Notes: generated from the letters alone by a model not told the origin. 64,000 nt of DNA from Symsagittifera roscoffensis (GCF_963678635.1 NC_087065.1:10931579-10995578), one strand, 5' to 3'. Positions 11,987 through 23,827 are shown, counted from the stretch's first letter. Numbers and translations are program-made.

Positions 11987-12841
11987 TTCTGAAAAAAAAA
12001 TTATATCACCATCATTGTGTTATAGAAACTATTACAATAAATTTGAACTACGGAAAAAAGTACATTGCAAAAATATATTTGTGAAAACCAATATAAATAA
12101 TAACATCGCTCTGCTCAGACGTGGGCTATGATAACGAACATTCGCTCAGAAATAAATGCAACAATATTACAGTAATTAAAAATTTGTCAGCGTTTATAAA
12201 ATAATCAGTCTTGTTAAAAATTAATAAAAAAGGGCGCTTAACACGTACATGGCTTTGACAGAATGGTTTGCCAACATTATAATAACAAAAAATGGCGAAT
12301 ATTTCTCAATAGTCAGTATTGAACGCACGTAAAACATTAATAACAATCAGATTACAACAACAGCTCCATGAACCTTCATATGCGCAGTTGGAATGTTCCC
12401 TTGTAAATTATAGATGTTTCCAGAAGAATGATTCACTTTTGTTCTCTTACGATATATTGTTGGCAAATGCATTTTGAAACAAGGGAATATCACAAATAAA
12501 TATGTCTTGTAAAGATAATGTTACATCAACAGTCATGAAAGTTATAGATAGTGAGCCAAAATTCGTAACCAGTTATGCATTTCCGTTGTTGTCATCATCG
12601 CAGAGCACGAGTTAAAAATAAATATATACACAGATTAGTTAAACTAAAGAAATTGTGTACCTAATACAAGTATACACAGACCAGTTGATTGAAACTACAG
12701 TGTACCTAATACAAGTATACACAGCAGTTGAAATAGAAAAACTGTGTATCTAATTGCTGGCCGCCAAATCAAACTCAATGGAGACTGGTGTTAGATCCAC
12801 GTGACTGGGAACTGAATTTTGCGACAAACTATTTGTGTGGT
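11987..12841. other. Spacer between USP and SGNH/AlkB frames
   Basis: No coding frame was recognised. A short tandem repeat of about 46 bp (GTGTACCTAATACAAGTATA) lies near 12640-12755. If the neighbouring frames are co-transcribed, this is an intron or 5' UTR. Confidence 0.45.
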
Positions 12842-13837
12842 TTATTGTCTTCGCCTTCTCGCGCTTCGTTCGTGCCATTCTGCCTGGTACACTTTCCGAT
12901 CCATCTTTGACTTTGTTAATTTCTTAACATTACCACAAGTGTTATTTGATAAATTGTCCAGCAGCATAATATTGGCAGCGGGTGTTGGATACATATCTTT
13001 CTTTTCACAAAGAATAACATAAGCACAACCCCAATCAGGGACATGGTGGTGCGATATGGTGCAATCGTTAACGCAAAGGTACTCATGAGCGGTTTTTATG
13101 ACAGTAAAGTAATGACCGTATTCAAAAGACCCCGTGTGAATAACAGCAGCCTTTACTCCGTAATCACATCCACCAATTTCGATTGTTTCACCAATTGTGA
13201 CTTCTGCTCTAGAGTAAACGCGATTGCCAGCGACAAACATGTAACGCGCAATCAGCAAAATAACAGTATTTGCAATATGGGTTGGTTCTTTAGTTGTTAT
13301 TGCCCTTTCTGAGATACACGTGGAATTTGGACATATTACATTAATGGCTTGGTTGAGGAAGTGATTGACCACAAGCTCCTGCAGAAGTTGACCATTGCGT
13401 GGAGGACTTAAAACTAACGCAGAAGTAGTTTCAGGTCTTCTCCATGACACATTACACAGACAACACGTGAAATTATCTGAATACGATATTTCAAAGAAAT
13501 TCCATTGGCCCTCAGATTTAAATGCATTGATAATTGACAGTAGTACCTCGGAAGCATCGTGCTGATGTCCATAGGTATATGAGAAGCTGTAATTCAAATC
13601 AAGATGCTGGAGAGTTTTAACTTTGGAAGTAGACGCATTGATGAAAAAGTTTTCTGTGGACAGCATTTGACAAAATATCTCTTTCACAGTTGAAATTAAC
13701 ACGCCACCATGGTCAAATTCAGTAAATCTACTGAGCCGATCTCTGATGCAAGCGCTTGACAACAAAAGCTGAAGAACAGAATTGAGATAGCAACTGTTGT
13801 CATCATTTGAAATGCCCGTGGGTCGAAATGGCTCCAT
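12842..13837 (-). CDS. Compact ubiquitin-specific protease (USP/C19 family)
   Basis: This intronless frame encodes about 331 residues from the ATG at 13837. The Cys box reads GISNDDNSCYLNS with Cys16 as the expected nucleophile. The HDASE word near residue 94 matches the second conserved USP box. Two zinc-ribbon pairs follow (CCLC near 126-129, CPNSTC near 169-174). The His box is GHYFTVI with His242, and the partner acid lies in the CVNDCT stretch (near 258). All catalytic positions are kept, so it should cleave ubiquitin-type isopeptide bonds. The tail is basic (SARRRRQ), a possible nuclear signal. A 3' splice site at 13845 just before the ATG suggests an upstream exon. No ubiquitin-pathway or other USP accessory domain is present, making it much smaller than typical animal USPs. 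Confidence 0.8.
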   Translation of the reverse strand: MEPFRPTGISNDDNSCYLNSVLQLLLSSACIRDRLSRFTEFDHGGVLISTVKEIFCQMLSTENFFINASTSKVKTLQHLDLNYSFSYTYGHQHDASEVLLSIINAFKSEGQWNFFEISYSDNFTCCLCNVSWRRPETTSALVLSPPRNGQLLQELVVNHFLNQAINVICPNSTCISERAITTKEPTHIANTVILLIARYMFVAGNRVYSRAEVTIGETIEIGGCDYGVKAAVIHTGSFEYGHYFTVIKTAHEYLCVNDCTISHHHVPDWGCAYVILCEKKDMYPTPAANIMLLDNLSNNTCGNVKKLTKSKMDRKVYQAEWHERSARRRRQ

Positions 13838-13844
13838 TACATGA

Positions 13845-14180
13845 CTGAAAATAGAAGTAACATAAAATTTAACATTTTGCTTTACGTTATTGAGTCCACG
13901 CTCCAACAAATTCTTTTTTGAGAAATACAAAAGCAAATTTGAAAATTAATTACCGGACAGATATAACTATAGATAAATCTTTAAAATAAATAATTTAAAA
14001 TCATTTTTGATGTAGCTGCAACCCAAAAGCAAGTGGACAAATCTCGTTGGCAGCGTTCCCTGTAAATCGTTGTACGCTAATTGGTGATATACAGATCTTT
14101 CTGAAAATATCCTAAACAGAACAATAAATTGAAAATCATTTTTTGCTTTTAACTACATAGCTAAGAAGTAAAACATCAAA
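13845..14180. other. Upstream of USP; nothing recognised
   Basis: It lies beyond the splice acceptor of the USP exon. No clear first exon or promoter could be identified. Confidence 0.4.
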
Positions 14181-14199
14181 TTTCACAATCAAACAACAA

Positions 14200-14450
14200 A
14201 GACGCTAACTAAATAAATAAATAAATGAACGAACAAACCAACAAATGAACGAACAAACCAAAAATAAATAAACATAAATACATAAATGAATAAATAAATA
14301 CATACATGAATAATAAATAAAAGCAAAACTAAATGAAAGAAAATAATTAAATAAATATAGCAATAAATATCAACGAATAAACAAAACACACCTGATAAAT
14401 AAATAAACAATAAAAAATTAAATCAATACATAAATAAATAAATACATACA

Positions 14451-14481
<31 letters not shown>

Positions 14482-15420
14482 ACGCAAAACTGAAATGTAC
14501 AAATAATTAAATTAACATGAAAAAATATATATCTCATGAACAAATAACCAAACAAACAGACCCATAATATAAATAAATGAAAGTAAATGAATTAAATAAA
14601 TACACATACATAAATAATAAAAGCAAAACTAAATGAAAGAAAGAATAATTAAATAAATATAGAAATAAATATCAACAAATAAACAAAACACACCTGATAA
14701 ATAAATAAGCAATAAAAAAATAAATAAATACATAAATAAATAAATAAATACATAAATGAAAACATAAATAAATAAATATATAAATAAATAAAAGCAAAAG
14801 TGAAATGTACAAATAATTAAATAGACATGAAAAAATATATATGAACAAATAACCAAACAAACAGACCCATAATATGAATAAATGAAAATAAATAAATGAA
14901 ATAAATACACATAAATAAATAATAAAAGCAAAACTAAATGAAAGAAAGAATAATTAAATAAATATAGAAATAAATATCAACAAATAAACAAAACACACCT
15001 GATAAATAAATAAGCAATAAAAAAATAAATCAATACATAAATAAATAAATAAATACATAAATGAATACATAAATAAATAAATATATAAATAAATAAAAGC
15101 AAAAGTGAAATGTACAAATAATTAAATAGACATGAAAAAAATATATGAACAAATAACCAAACAAACAGACCCATAATATAAATAAATGAAAATAAATAAA
15201 TTAAATAAATACACACGCAGAAATAATAAAAGCAAAACTAAATGAAAGAAAGAATAATTAAATAAATAAACAAAACACGTGATAAAAATAAACAAAAATA
15301 AATATGTACATACATAAATTATAAAGAAACATAAGCAAACTAAACATAATTAAATAAATAGAAGAACAGATAATTAAATAAATAAAGATGAACAAATAAA
15401 GAAACAAACATACGCTATCA
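14200..15420. repeat. TAAA-rich tandem repeat with ~300-bp higher-order unit
   Basis: Simple AAAT/AATACAT repeats are organised in larger units: AGCAAAACTAAATGAAAGAA recurs near 14320, 14615, 14920 and 15225, about 300 bases apart, each followed by the same order of landmarks (AACACACCTGATAAAT, ACCAAACAAACAGACCCATA). The minus-strand frames here (Leu/Ile/Tyr/Phe only) are by-products of the repeat. Confidence 0.85.
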
Positions 15421-15429
15421 CGTGACATA

Positions 15430-17412
15430 GCGCGATATAGTCCAGCCCACATGATAATTGATAACTGTGGACGTTATTTGTCGACACTTGACAACAGACA
15501 ACATTAAAAAAAACCCCGTTACACAATACCATAACACCTTGACTAAAGTCTTCGGTGTAAAAATGAGAACCTTATATTTTTCTCAAACGAACTTTGTTGA
15601 TCTTTGTAAGAGACCCCCTTTAATATAGCTTCGTCAGCCATGGGAACAGTGTTTTCGACGTAATTTAAAAGTTAACAAAGTTTAATCTGAATCTAATTTT
15701 CACGAATATTAATCTAAATTAATCTGAAATTAAATCGAGTTTAATCTGAAGCAAAGCAAAATTTTATTTAATTTAAACCTAAAAGTTAACAAAATTTAAC
15801 TTCTATACTTCCGAAAGCAGTTCAATACAAAAGGTCTCCAAAAGTCATGGGAGGTTTTTTCATTTAGGGTTTAGGTCCTCCAACTAGGTAATGTTGGACA
15901 AACTAGAACTTCTTCCAATGCGCTTCGCTAGTTACTGAATTGTTTTTACTAGTTATCACTTTTTACTAGTTATCACTAGTTATCACAAGGTTCGCGATTC
16001 AGTTTATGCGCCCTTGTCATATAGTCTTTTTAATTTTCCGTCCTATAAGTGTCGTAAAATGAGCACTTTCAGTTTCTTTTTGAGGGCGGAGATGTAACCA
16101 CCCAAAGTGAGGTTCCATGGATAAGAATCGATTATGAATACAATTTAGGAGCACGTAATCGATCTATTATAAACATTATAATCCATTATAATCCACTATT
16201 CTTAGAGAAATTAAATCAAATATGATCCATTTGAAATCCATTATATTGGATTATATTGAATTATAATCTCTAACAATTTTTTCAAAATGGTTTGCAAAAA
16301 TTCCAGCTTTTTATGGAATATTCACAGGCTTCTCAATTTTAAGCAAACTCGCACTTAGTTAATTTTTGAAAAACTTAACTAAGTTAGTGGGGGGGGGGGG
16401 GGTAAATGTTGGTAATAGAAAGGAATGGTGGGAGTTAGTTTAAGTATTTAGGAGGAGGGTGAGACAAGTAGAAAAAAGAAAAGTAGAAAACGGGCAGTTT
16501 TTTGCTGTAGCCAAACTTAAAACACAATTAAGCGATTTCAACGTTCAAATTTTGAATATTTGCTTTTAAAGGTTTGGAAAATTTAGGCTCTCCCTTATAA
16601 AAACTTAACTACTCTAATCCATTATAATCTAGTATGATCCATTAAACCGCATTATAATGGATTAAATTGATTTCTACTTCAATTGCCTTACAATCGATTA
16701 TTAATCCGTTATATCAATTATATTCGACTTTTATGGAAACAGACCTTGAAAATCCATTATAATTGATTATTATCCATGGAACTTGATTGCGCGGCAACTC
16801 GAGCAAGCTCAAAATATTCAGATTTTGTTCTTCTTTCCGCTTCATTTTTTAGCTGTTAGTTCATCGATCTCAGTTTAGTGTTGTGTGGTTACTCTGTTCG
16901 ATTTAGTCATTAAAATTGGCATAGATCATAAAAAGTTGAAGATGATCAAATTTCAAAGTTTTGAATGACATGTCTGGGTTTCTAATTCACTTTTTGAGTT
17001 AGATGCATTGCTAGGATCTTTTAAAAAATTTTAATACAGAAAAAAAAAACTTCTTTTGGCACATTATCACCCAAAAGTTGATTGAAGGAAAATTGCAGAT
17101 GTCGTACAAAATAAGCCAGAGAAGCCTTTCGGGAAGTCAGGTGGTCGAGTCCTGAAAAATGCTGAAAATAATACTGTTTTTAGCGGAACTGCAAACACAG
17201 CCGATCCATTTCTCAATAAACCAAAAAAAAAGTTTTGTTCGACCGACGAAGCATGATCGATACCTATGCTAATTTCAAACACGCAACGCCTTAAGATGCG
17301 TTCATTATTGGCATTAAACAAAAAGTGAAATGGTTTTCACTAATTTTAAAGGTTGTTGCAGTTTTTTCTCTAATTTTTTCTTAGTTTTAAAAATGCTGAT
17401 GTTTGTTTTCAG
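15430..17412. other. AT-rich intergenic; no first exon of the LU gene found
   Basis: From about 16140 to 16760 the words ATTATAATCCATTATAAT and variants recur many times as a degenerate short repeat. A run of G residues lies near 16389-16401. I looked upstream of 17413 for a signal-peptide exon that could start the Ly6/uPAR gene and did not find a convincing one. Confidence 0.4.
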
Positions 17413-19805
17413 AGAAATGTGAGAAATCATTGAGGCATGATGCTACTGATGGCGACTTGACCGAGTATCCAGTTGTGGGATGTTTGGTAAAGTTAAATGA
17501 ACCAAATTCACCCCCCTCTCCTCTCCCTCCCCTCCCTCCCCCTATCTCACAAAGGATATCGGGGCGCGCGTAACTAATTTCAAGTAAGAAAAAATGGAAA
17601 TAAAAAAGCAAGAAAACTAATTAATCAATTCATTATATTAAGTTGTCCCTAGGCATCACAAAAAAAACCAACAAAATAAGCACAAAAAAAATTGACAGGT
17701 TAAGATTTTTTTAAAACAACAGTTATGCCGCACAGATCTGTGATGCACTCTAAAAAAGTTGAGGTATACTTTTCTAAAAAAAAAATTTAAAAAAATATCT
17801 GAAGTAGCTGGGACAGTAGAGCCAAAAAGGCTCACCTTAACTTTACCTTAAATCACTCAACTACTATCTTATTTCAGTAAAAGCTTACCTTAGGACTTGA
17901 AATAGAAATACTGTTTAAACTAAATTTTACCATAAGTGGTCCCGAGTTAAACTTAAAAACTTAACTGAACTAGATAAATTATTTTTCTTCGTATGACATG
18001 ACGCGATATCCCAAAAAATTGAATAAAATAAAAAATTGTTTGTATCCTATGATTGCTCGTCGAACAAGCTTACACGGTAAACTTTTAGAGTTATTCAAAA
18101 TTTGACGAATTACAAGTCCAATTTGTGCACTTTGTGAAACGTCTGAGGATTCTGCAACAGGCCAAAAAGAGATTTGCCGCAAAATCCACAATTTTGCCAG
18201 TTTTTATTTTTGGTTTTTAGCTGTTTTGGATTCCACAAACCAATAGCTAAAACAATGTATTGCTCAAAATTGCTTCAAAAGCACTCAATTTTGCAAAATC
18301 CGAAACAAAATTTGCAAAATCAGGAACATTTTGTGGAATCCACAAAAAAAAATAATTTTCTATGTATAAAAACATGTGTACAAAAATGCAAGCGAAATTC
18401 GCAATTATTCGCTCGTTGCGGACTCCGCGATACAACAAATAAATGAGCCATAAAATTTACGTTAGACGTATTGTTACGAGGAATCTACGGAAACTTATTA
18501 GCTATAAACCACTTAAATTGTGGAATTTGTCCAAAGAGTTGTCTCTGATATCCAGTGACGTACAGACACCAAATTGTGCGCCTCTCCAGTAAACAGTTTG
18601 ATCCCGTAAAATGGGTCATTAAAAATTACCAAATTAGGATAGAGTGGCGTTTTGATTGTTGTTCCTACTTTCGATACGAAAGTAACGGAATATTTGTGCT
18701 CGGGGTGGGTTTTTTTTCCTTCAGACAAATTTCGACTTTTTAACTAGCCATTTTTGACGGAATTTTTTATATCATTCAAAAAGTATTGTTGTCTTGAGCT
18801 TAAATTTGAGAAGATATTTCACCTGTGATCAATTTTCGTAAAGTTATGGGGTTTAAAGATTGGCATTTTGGCCAATTTGGGACAATTAACGCGCGATATA
18901 TTTCGTGCTATTAACGCGTAAGCGTAGATTTAATCCGTCTTAGAAATCATTCCAAATTGGTTGAAAGAAGCTTTTCTGCCATAATTGATTTGTTACTAGA
19001 AGCTAAATTTATCACTTTGTACTTTATATGGAGTGTAGGGGGGTGATTTTCATAAAAAATCTCTAATTTTTTTTACAAATTTTTTTTCATTTTTTTCTTT
19101 TTTTATACATTTATTTTTTAAATCTTATTTCTGCTTCATAGACCTTAAAAGGCAATCGGAACATTCAGGGCTTCGCCCTGATACAAGCAGTCTTTTTTGT
19201 ATTTAATTTGGAATAAAAAACAGTATCAGTTTTCGCTACTGTTTATTAAGATTCTGATTTTCGGCGCCATGTAGCACTTCGGCACTGCTGTACTGCCTCG
19301 CATCCCGAAAATTATTTGAATCTAGTTACAAAAAGTTATGCAAGTAATGTTTTATCTTAAGTACTACCGGTGGACTTGAGGCAAAATGTACCTTAATTAT
19401 CTCTGAACTTGATTCGCTTAAAGTGAATGAACGTCAACTTGTTCTAGAAAGTGATTAAAACAATAGCTGATTTCGGGATCGGCGCTTTCACTTCTCGTTA
19501 TTTGAACACTAATATTTCAGACCAAAGTGGATTACATGGAAAAGACAAAAAACAGGTTGCATACATGCGCCAGTGCGAAGATATGCCCCAAATACGGATT
19601 AATTCCGGAGATGCCAGGAAGTTTTATATACTGCTGCAACACGAAAAACTGTAACCCATTCGCTGCAAGTGCTACATATGCGAACAGTTTTGCTGAGCAA
19701 ATGATACTTTTTGCTGCTACTTTCGCTGTGGAACTCATTATGATTGGACTCATTTTGTTTTCATACAGATTTTACAAAATAAAAACTGCCGCTAATAATG
19801 AATAA
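17413..19805 (+). CDS. Ly6/uPAR (LU, three-finger) membrane protein, last two exons
   Basis: Exon 17413-17486 (acceptor TTTTCAG, donor TTTG|GTAAAG) reads EKCEKSLRHDATDGDLTE and on to GCL. It ends in phase 0 and joins exon 19521-19805 (acceptor ATATTTCAG), which continues TKVDYMEK, a CASAKIC pair and the hallmark CCNTKNCN. The cysteine spacing, ending CC-x(4)-CN, is that of a Ly6/uPAR domain. After it comes one hydrophobic segment (about MILFAATFAVELIMIGLILF) and a short basic tail, so the protein looks like a single-pass surface protein rather than a GPI-anchored one. The exon carrying the signal peptide and the first CxxC was not found. LU proteins bind other extracellular proteins; the ligand is unknown. 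Copy 2 of the dispersed repeat sits in the intron. Confidence 0.7.
17487..17790 (+). repeat. Intron segment duplicated at ~22.05-22.33 kb
   Basis: The CT-rich tract and the following words (AACAACAGTTATGCCGC, GATCTGTGAT) after the exon recur in the same order after the exon copy at 21972, showing that exon and adjoining intron were copied together. Confidence 0.75.
18672..19194 (+). repeat. Dispersed ~520-bp repeat, copy 2
   Basis: It is colinear with the copy at 5903-6421, from CGATACGAAAGTAACGGAAT to AGCAGTCTT, and lies in the intron of the LU gene. Confidence 0.8.
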
Positions 19806-19960
19806 CATTACTTTACTAGCCATGAAAAAATTTAGTGGAAATTTTGTAGTAAAATTATCACATATTTCTCAAATGATGCTAATGTATATTTTTAGAAAAC
19901 TTAACAAAACAAAATACTGAAACTTGTATATTCACTAGTCACTTATTGTTCTGACATTTG

Positions 19961-20752
19961 TAACGAAAGTAACGGAATATTTCAGCTCGGATTGGATTTT
20001 TTTTCTTCAGACAAATTTCGACTTTTTGACTAGCCATTTTGACGGTTTTTTATATCATTCGGAAGTTATTGTTGTCGCGAGCTTCATTTAGAAAAGATAT
20101 TTCACCTTGACCATTTTTCATAAAGTTATGGGGGCTTAAAGTTTGCCATTTTGGCCAACTTGGGACAATTGACGCGCGATATATTTTGCAGTATTAACGC
20201 GTAAGCGAGATTTAATCCGTCTTAAAAATCGTTCCAAATTGGTTCAAGGAAGCTTATATGCCATAATTGATTTGTTAATAGGAGCAAAACGGGGCCTAGG
20301 AAATTAGACGACAAGCAAATTAGACGACCGTAGAGAAACGAAATTTACGGACAACCAGTATTTACTCAGCCAAAAGTTAGTTTAAGTCTGTAAACAAAAT
20401 TCGCGCAATTTGCAGGCAAGTTATTGTCTAAATTGGACAACCAGTATTTACTCAGCCAAAGATAAGTTAAGTCTGTAACAAGTTTCACGCAATTTGCACA
20501 GAAGTTACTGCCTAAATTCTGTTATTTTCTAATCGTCCAATTTCCTGTCGTCTAAGTTCCTAAACCCCGAGAAAAATCTATCACTTTGTACTTGATATGA
20601 CGTGGAGGGGGATGTTTTCACAAAACAACCTCAATTTTTTATATTTTTTTATTTTTTTTAAATTAAATTTCATTTTTTCATGTTACTACTGCTCCATAGG
20701 TCTTAAAAAGCAGTCGGAACATTCAGGTTTCGCCCTGATACGAGCAGACTTG
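19961..20752 (+). repeat. Dispersed ~520-bp repeat, copy 3, interrupted
   Basis: It is colinear with the copies at 5903 and 18672 but split by a 280-bp insertion at 20290-20569. It is the most diverged of the three at its 5' border. Confidence 0.8.
20290..20569. mobile_element. Small TIR element nested in dispersed repeat copy 3
   Basis: The left end reads GGGGCCTAGGAAATTAGACG; the right end, reverse-complemented, reads GGGGTTTAGGAACTTAGACG. The insertion is absent from the two other copies of the host repeat, which gives the empty site. Flanks AGCAAAA and AGAAAAA look like a target duplication of about 7-8 bp with one mismatch, which would fit a hAT-like element. Internally, a ~100-bp segment starting GGACAACCAGTATTTACTCA is present twice in tandem. 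It has no coding capacity. Confidence 0.7.
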
Positions 20753-21971
20753 TAGTTTTTGGTTAAAAGCCCGAATTTAAAAACTTTAGAGTCAATTGCC
20801 TTGCAAAATCAACAAGACTGAGTTGGTAGACGTTTTTGAAAATTATAAGGAAGTATAACTAACTTAATTAATTTTCTTCAGTTCGCCATAAATCGACTTT
20901 TTTAATATGCATTATAGATTCTTTTGTTCGCTGAGCAAAAGCACTAGTTTTTCTTAGTGTGCTACACTTTGCTTCATTTTTGTCGTAAAACATGTGTAGC
21001 AGAATAGTTATCTAGCATCGTGCTATATTTTGTATATTTTTTGCAAGAATGAAGCAACATTTTAACATCCACAAAATTTTCGACTTATTTGTTTATTCGG
21101 CCATTTCAGTTCTTTTCATAGCTTCCCCGGGTTGACCAAAAAAGCTAACTATACAATTTTCGTAAATGGAAATTTTATGCAATTCTGTAATAACAGATAC
21201 TTAAATGAAATGAGTATGATTAGTGATTTTTCATATATGGAAACTGTATGACTAGCATTTTTCCATAAACCACGCCATTTGATGTTTTTTAGTAAAATTT
21301 TACCTTTTCTAATTTTTTAGGTTGCGTTCGTAATTAATCACAAGTGGCAAAGACTTTGGTTACTCAAAGGTAGAGTCATCGCCAGTTTGACCGTCTCGCA
21401 ATTACAATGCATCGGAAACGGTCTGAATTGTCTTAGTTATATCTTACACAAACAGTTAAGTGAAAGTATCAAACTTTTAAATGTTGCCAAAGATTTTCAA
21501 AGGTGATTTTTTTCTGAAAATTGAACCCTTTATTAATCATGCTTTGATGAAGGTATACAAAAACATACCACACAAAATAAATAGGCGTTATGAACGTTTT
21601 TGAAAAAAAACATCCTAAAAAATAGTTAAAAAATTCACTTTGTGTATCCAGGATTACGTTATGCACACAAAAAACTAATTCTTGCATGCCAAAAAGGTTT
21701 ATAGAAAATGTTTGTTTTTGTACAAATTTTGTTTTGCGATTGAAAAAAGAAAAACAAAGTTTTGGCACAACTTCGATACTGCTTCGAAGTAATGTCACCA
21801 TCTAAAAAAGGCTAGTCACAGAATTTCAATATATGGAAACTGTAAGAGTAGCATTTTTTACAATATTTTTTTAAAATTTATGACGATAATTGAATTTTAA
21901 GCCAAAACAAGAGAAAGTTTTTTGAAAATTTGATGACTTTACGAAATACTGATGGTTGTGTTTGTTCATAG
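20753..21971. other. Intergenic; no gene seen
   Basis: It contains the relative of the 2170-2370 block near 21125-21270 (CCCCGGGTTGACC, TCATATATGGAAACTGTATG). Remaining frames have no recognisable character. Confidence 0.4.
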
Positions 21972-22045
21972 AGAAATGTGAGAAATCATTGAGGCATGAT
22001 GCAAGTGATGGCGACTTGACCGAGTATCCAGTTGTGGGATGTTTG
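21972..22045 (+). pseudogene. Duplicated Ly6/uPAR exon with lost donor site
   Basis: It is near-identical to the exon at 17413-17486 (one conservative Thr-to-Ser change in the middle), but the donor GTAAAG has become ATAGAG and the acceptor region reads TTCATAG. The similarity continues into downstream intron sequence to about 22330. No following terminal LU exon was found before 23.8 kb, so this is most likely a non-functional copy. Confidence 0.6.
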
Positions 22046-22329
22046 ATAGAGTAAAATGAATCAAGTTGACCCCCCCTCTCTTCCTTACCTCCCCCTACCC
22101 CTCAAGGCGCTGATAACTGCAGAAAATGGGAATAAATCAGCAAGGAAATAAATTATTTAATTCATTATAATAAGTTGTCCCCAGGCATTAGAAAAATAAA
22201 TGAAAAACAAAAACATATGCACAAAAAGTTTTGACAGCCTGAAAAATTTTTCGAAACAACAGTTATGCCGCGCAGATCTGTGATTCCTTCTGAAAAGTTG
22301 AGGCATATTTTTCTAAAAAAAAAACAAGA

Positions 22330-23827
22330 AAAAAATACGAAGTCAAGCTAAGTAAAATTACAAACTATAGGAGGCGTAAATCAAACACTATAAACAACAC
22401 TAAGAAAATGCGCTAAGCAAACAAAACAATTTAAAGATATGAGAACTAATCCGACAATAGATGAGCAGACAAATAATTGGCCGATAACTTTAGTTGAAAC
22501 AGTAGATTTCTCGTTTGAAAAACAAAAAAAAGTCCTGGTCAGATTTGAACCCAGGTCCTTTGCCGTCCCAGGTATAGCAGGGGTAATGAAAATTAATCGG
22601 TAACCTGATAAAAATAAGTTTAAACTAGTCCTCCCGCTTCGCTGTCATCAAATGTGCAAGCAGCTGTTGTCGCTTCTTGATCATTCAAACCAAGCAAAAC
22701 ATGCTGATTTAATTTTTAAAATAGAGCCGTTAAAAGTTGGAAATGAGTAATGAACGAAAGGAAACTGAAAAAAAAAACTGACTTGTTTTTTCAAGAGCCT
22801 TCAACAATTGAAATTTCGAAGAAAAAATATAAATGGCCAAAGCTCTTTAAATTTGTAGAACAATTTAAGATACACTTTTTTTGTTAAAATTATTCCAATA
22901 CGAAACTGGATCAATACTTAAAATTTTTATTTCGCGTGGAATTTATTTTGCGTGATTTTTACACTTTTGATGCTCGATAGTGGAGTTTGACAATGGAAAT
23001 GCACCTAGCTTTAAAAAAATCGCAATTCAAACGGCCAAAAATCAAAACTGAGCGTGAGCAAGTTTTAAGACTTTTTCCTTTATGTTCGAAATATACCAGA
23101 TAATTATCCTAAATTATCCCCATTTACCATAATTTCGATAATTATCCTAAATTGGCAATCTTTAAATCCCCATATTTTTACGAAAAACGATAACAGGTGA
23201 GCCAGCTTTCTAACAATGTATCAGGACAATATCTTTCGAAAGACTTTTAAAAACAACCTTCAAAAATGGCTAGTGAAGAAGTCGAAGTTTGTCTGGAGAA
23301 AAAACACCTCGATCACAAATATTCGGTCATTCTCCTCAAAAATACTCGGAGCAAAAACTATTTTATCTCGTAGTTCTACGATAAAGGTCGCAACAACAAA
23401 CACCAATACGGGATATTGTTTTTTTTTTTTTCAAAATTGCAGCACTATTAAATATGACATTTGAGTGTACGCTTTTTGAGCGTACAGTCGTCAAATATGA
23501 CGCCAGCTCCTTCCGAAGAACATCTACTTAGTTGTTTCGAAAGTTAAGCTCAAAATAATTGCAATTGATTAAATTTACCAAAGTAATTTGAATTGAACCC
23601 ATTTGAACAATACAACAACGCATATTTACAATTCAAAATTATTTACAAACATTATTTTAGAAATCAAATTTACATTTTGACAAAACACTTGTATTTTACA
23701 TTTCAAACTAAATAGTTCAATCTGATTAAAATTTGAACAATTTCATAACAAAGCCTTACAAAAGCATAGAAATAATAGAAAGCTGAATTGGTATTCTGCA
23801 ACTTGGAAAGTTTTTTTTGGCAATTGC
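22330..23827. other. Intergenic; tRNA-like fragment, otherwise nothing recognised
   Basis: On the minus strand, GGTTCAAATCT at 22551-22541 matches a tRNA B box, and the neighbouring bases (22530-22590) could be a decayed tRNA-derived element. The part next to 23828 is the presumed 3' UTR of the CAP-Gly gene; no canonical AATAAA was seen on the minus strand close to the stop. Confidence 0.35.

Noticed and set aside
14189-15452. Minus-strand frames rich in Leu, Ile, Phe and Tyr resembling membrane proteins
   Set aside because: They come from TAAA-type simple repeats, which read as hydrophobic codons on the minus strand.
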